Assembly (NCBI GenBank): GCA_002435585.1
Contig: DJDY01000063.1
Span: 1-6,729 of the forward strand
Reading direction: 5' to 3'
Source of the DNA: Lachnospira sp. UBA5912
GTDB taxonomy: Bacteria; Bacillota; Clostridia; Lachnospirales; Lachnospiraceae
DNA: 6,729 nucleotides
Under the pieces are notes generated by a model, which did no database searches, was not told the origin of the DNA, and saw only the letters and a program-made list of their open reading frames with translations. This document shows positions 6,521 through 6,729 of the stretch, in pieces (position 1 is the stretch's first letter; each line of letters opens with the position of its first letter). The translations under genes and the position numbers were made by a program.

Positions 6521-6729
6521 ATGAAAAAACTGGTTATGGGCATGCTTGCGCATGTAGATGCTGGGAAAACTACACTTTCAGAAAGTATATTATATACGTC
6601 AGGAGCTATAAGAAAGCTTGGAAGAGTGGATAATAAGGATGCATTTCTTGATAATAATGAATATGAAAGACAGAGAGGGATAACTATATTTTCAAAGCAG
6701 GCATGCTTCAGCTATAAAGATCTGGATGT
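6521..6729 (+). CDS. Translational GTPase, Tet(M)/EF-G-like family (3' truncated by window)
   Basis: Sixty-nine codons are visible from ATG 6521, which has AGAGGA 5 nt upstream; the gene runs off the window. The G1/P-loop is AHVDAGKT at 10-17. The ERQRGITI segment at 49-56 corresponds to the G2/switch I region. SGAIRKLGRVD at 27-37 resembles the Tet(M)/Tet(W) ribosomal protection proteins rather than EF-G, LepA or BipA. These proteins are cytoplasmic ribosome-binding GTPases of about 640-650 residues, so roughly a tenth is present. Residues 38-48 (from NKDAF through the Tyr before ERQRG) differ from the KGTTRTDNT-type stretch I recall for acquired Tet(M). This favours a chromosomal housekeeping or accessory homologue, often annotated as tetracycline resistance. 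Resistance cannot be judged: the C-terminal loops that contact the drug site are outside the window. It is probably transcribed separately from, or by read-through of, the polyamine genes. Confidence 0.85.
   Translation, partial: MKKLVMGMLAHVDAGKTTLSESILYTSGAIRKLGRVDNKDAFLDNNEYERQRGITIFSKQACFSYKDLD

Overview
The window is AT-rich and has all of its genes on the + strand, packed with gaps of 25-139 nt. The low-GC codon use (strong preference for ATA isoleucine codons), the AGGAG-type ribosome binding sites and the gene families suggest a Firmicute, most likely a gut-type Clostridia (Lachnospiraceae-like). The taxonomy is inferred from style and gene order, not from a marker gene.

Positions 1-6381 read as one polyamine operon. 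In order it holds: the 3' part of a fold-type-I Orn/Lys/Arg decarboxylase (by context arginine decarboxylase); a divergent spermidine-synthase (SpeE) homologue; a saccharopine-dehydrogenase-family carboxy(nor)spermidine dehydrogenase; carboxynorspermidine decarboxylase (nspC); agmatine deiminase (aguA); and N-carbamoylputrescine amidase (aguB). Gaps inside the set are 81, 72, 29, 59 and 25 nt, and I see no terminator between genes, so co-transcription is likely.

The simplest pathway reading is: arginine to agmatine (decarboxylase), agmatine to N-carbamoylputrescine (AguA), then putrescine (AguB). Putrescine plus aspartate semialdehyde then gives carboxyspermidine (dehydrogenase), and finally spermidine (NspC). 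This needs no decarboxylated S-adenosylmethionine, and no speD lies in the window. The SpeE homologue is therefore the unexplained member, and it has changes at several positions that normally form the substrate pockets.

After a 139-nt gap without a clear terminator, the 5' end of a translational GTPase of the Tet(M)/EF-G-like family starts at 6521 and runs off the window. The 38 nt up to and including its start codon closely match the leader in front of the speE homologue: both have a small A-loop hairpin, then the same ribosome binding site and the same 5-nt spacer. This shared leader and the odd SpeE are the most interesting observations here. No RNA genes, insertion sequences, CRISPR arrays or attachment sites were seen, and no gene-free stretch exceeds 140 nt.
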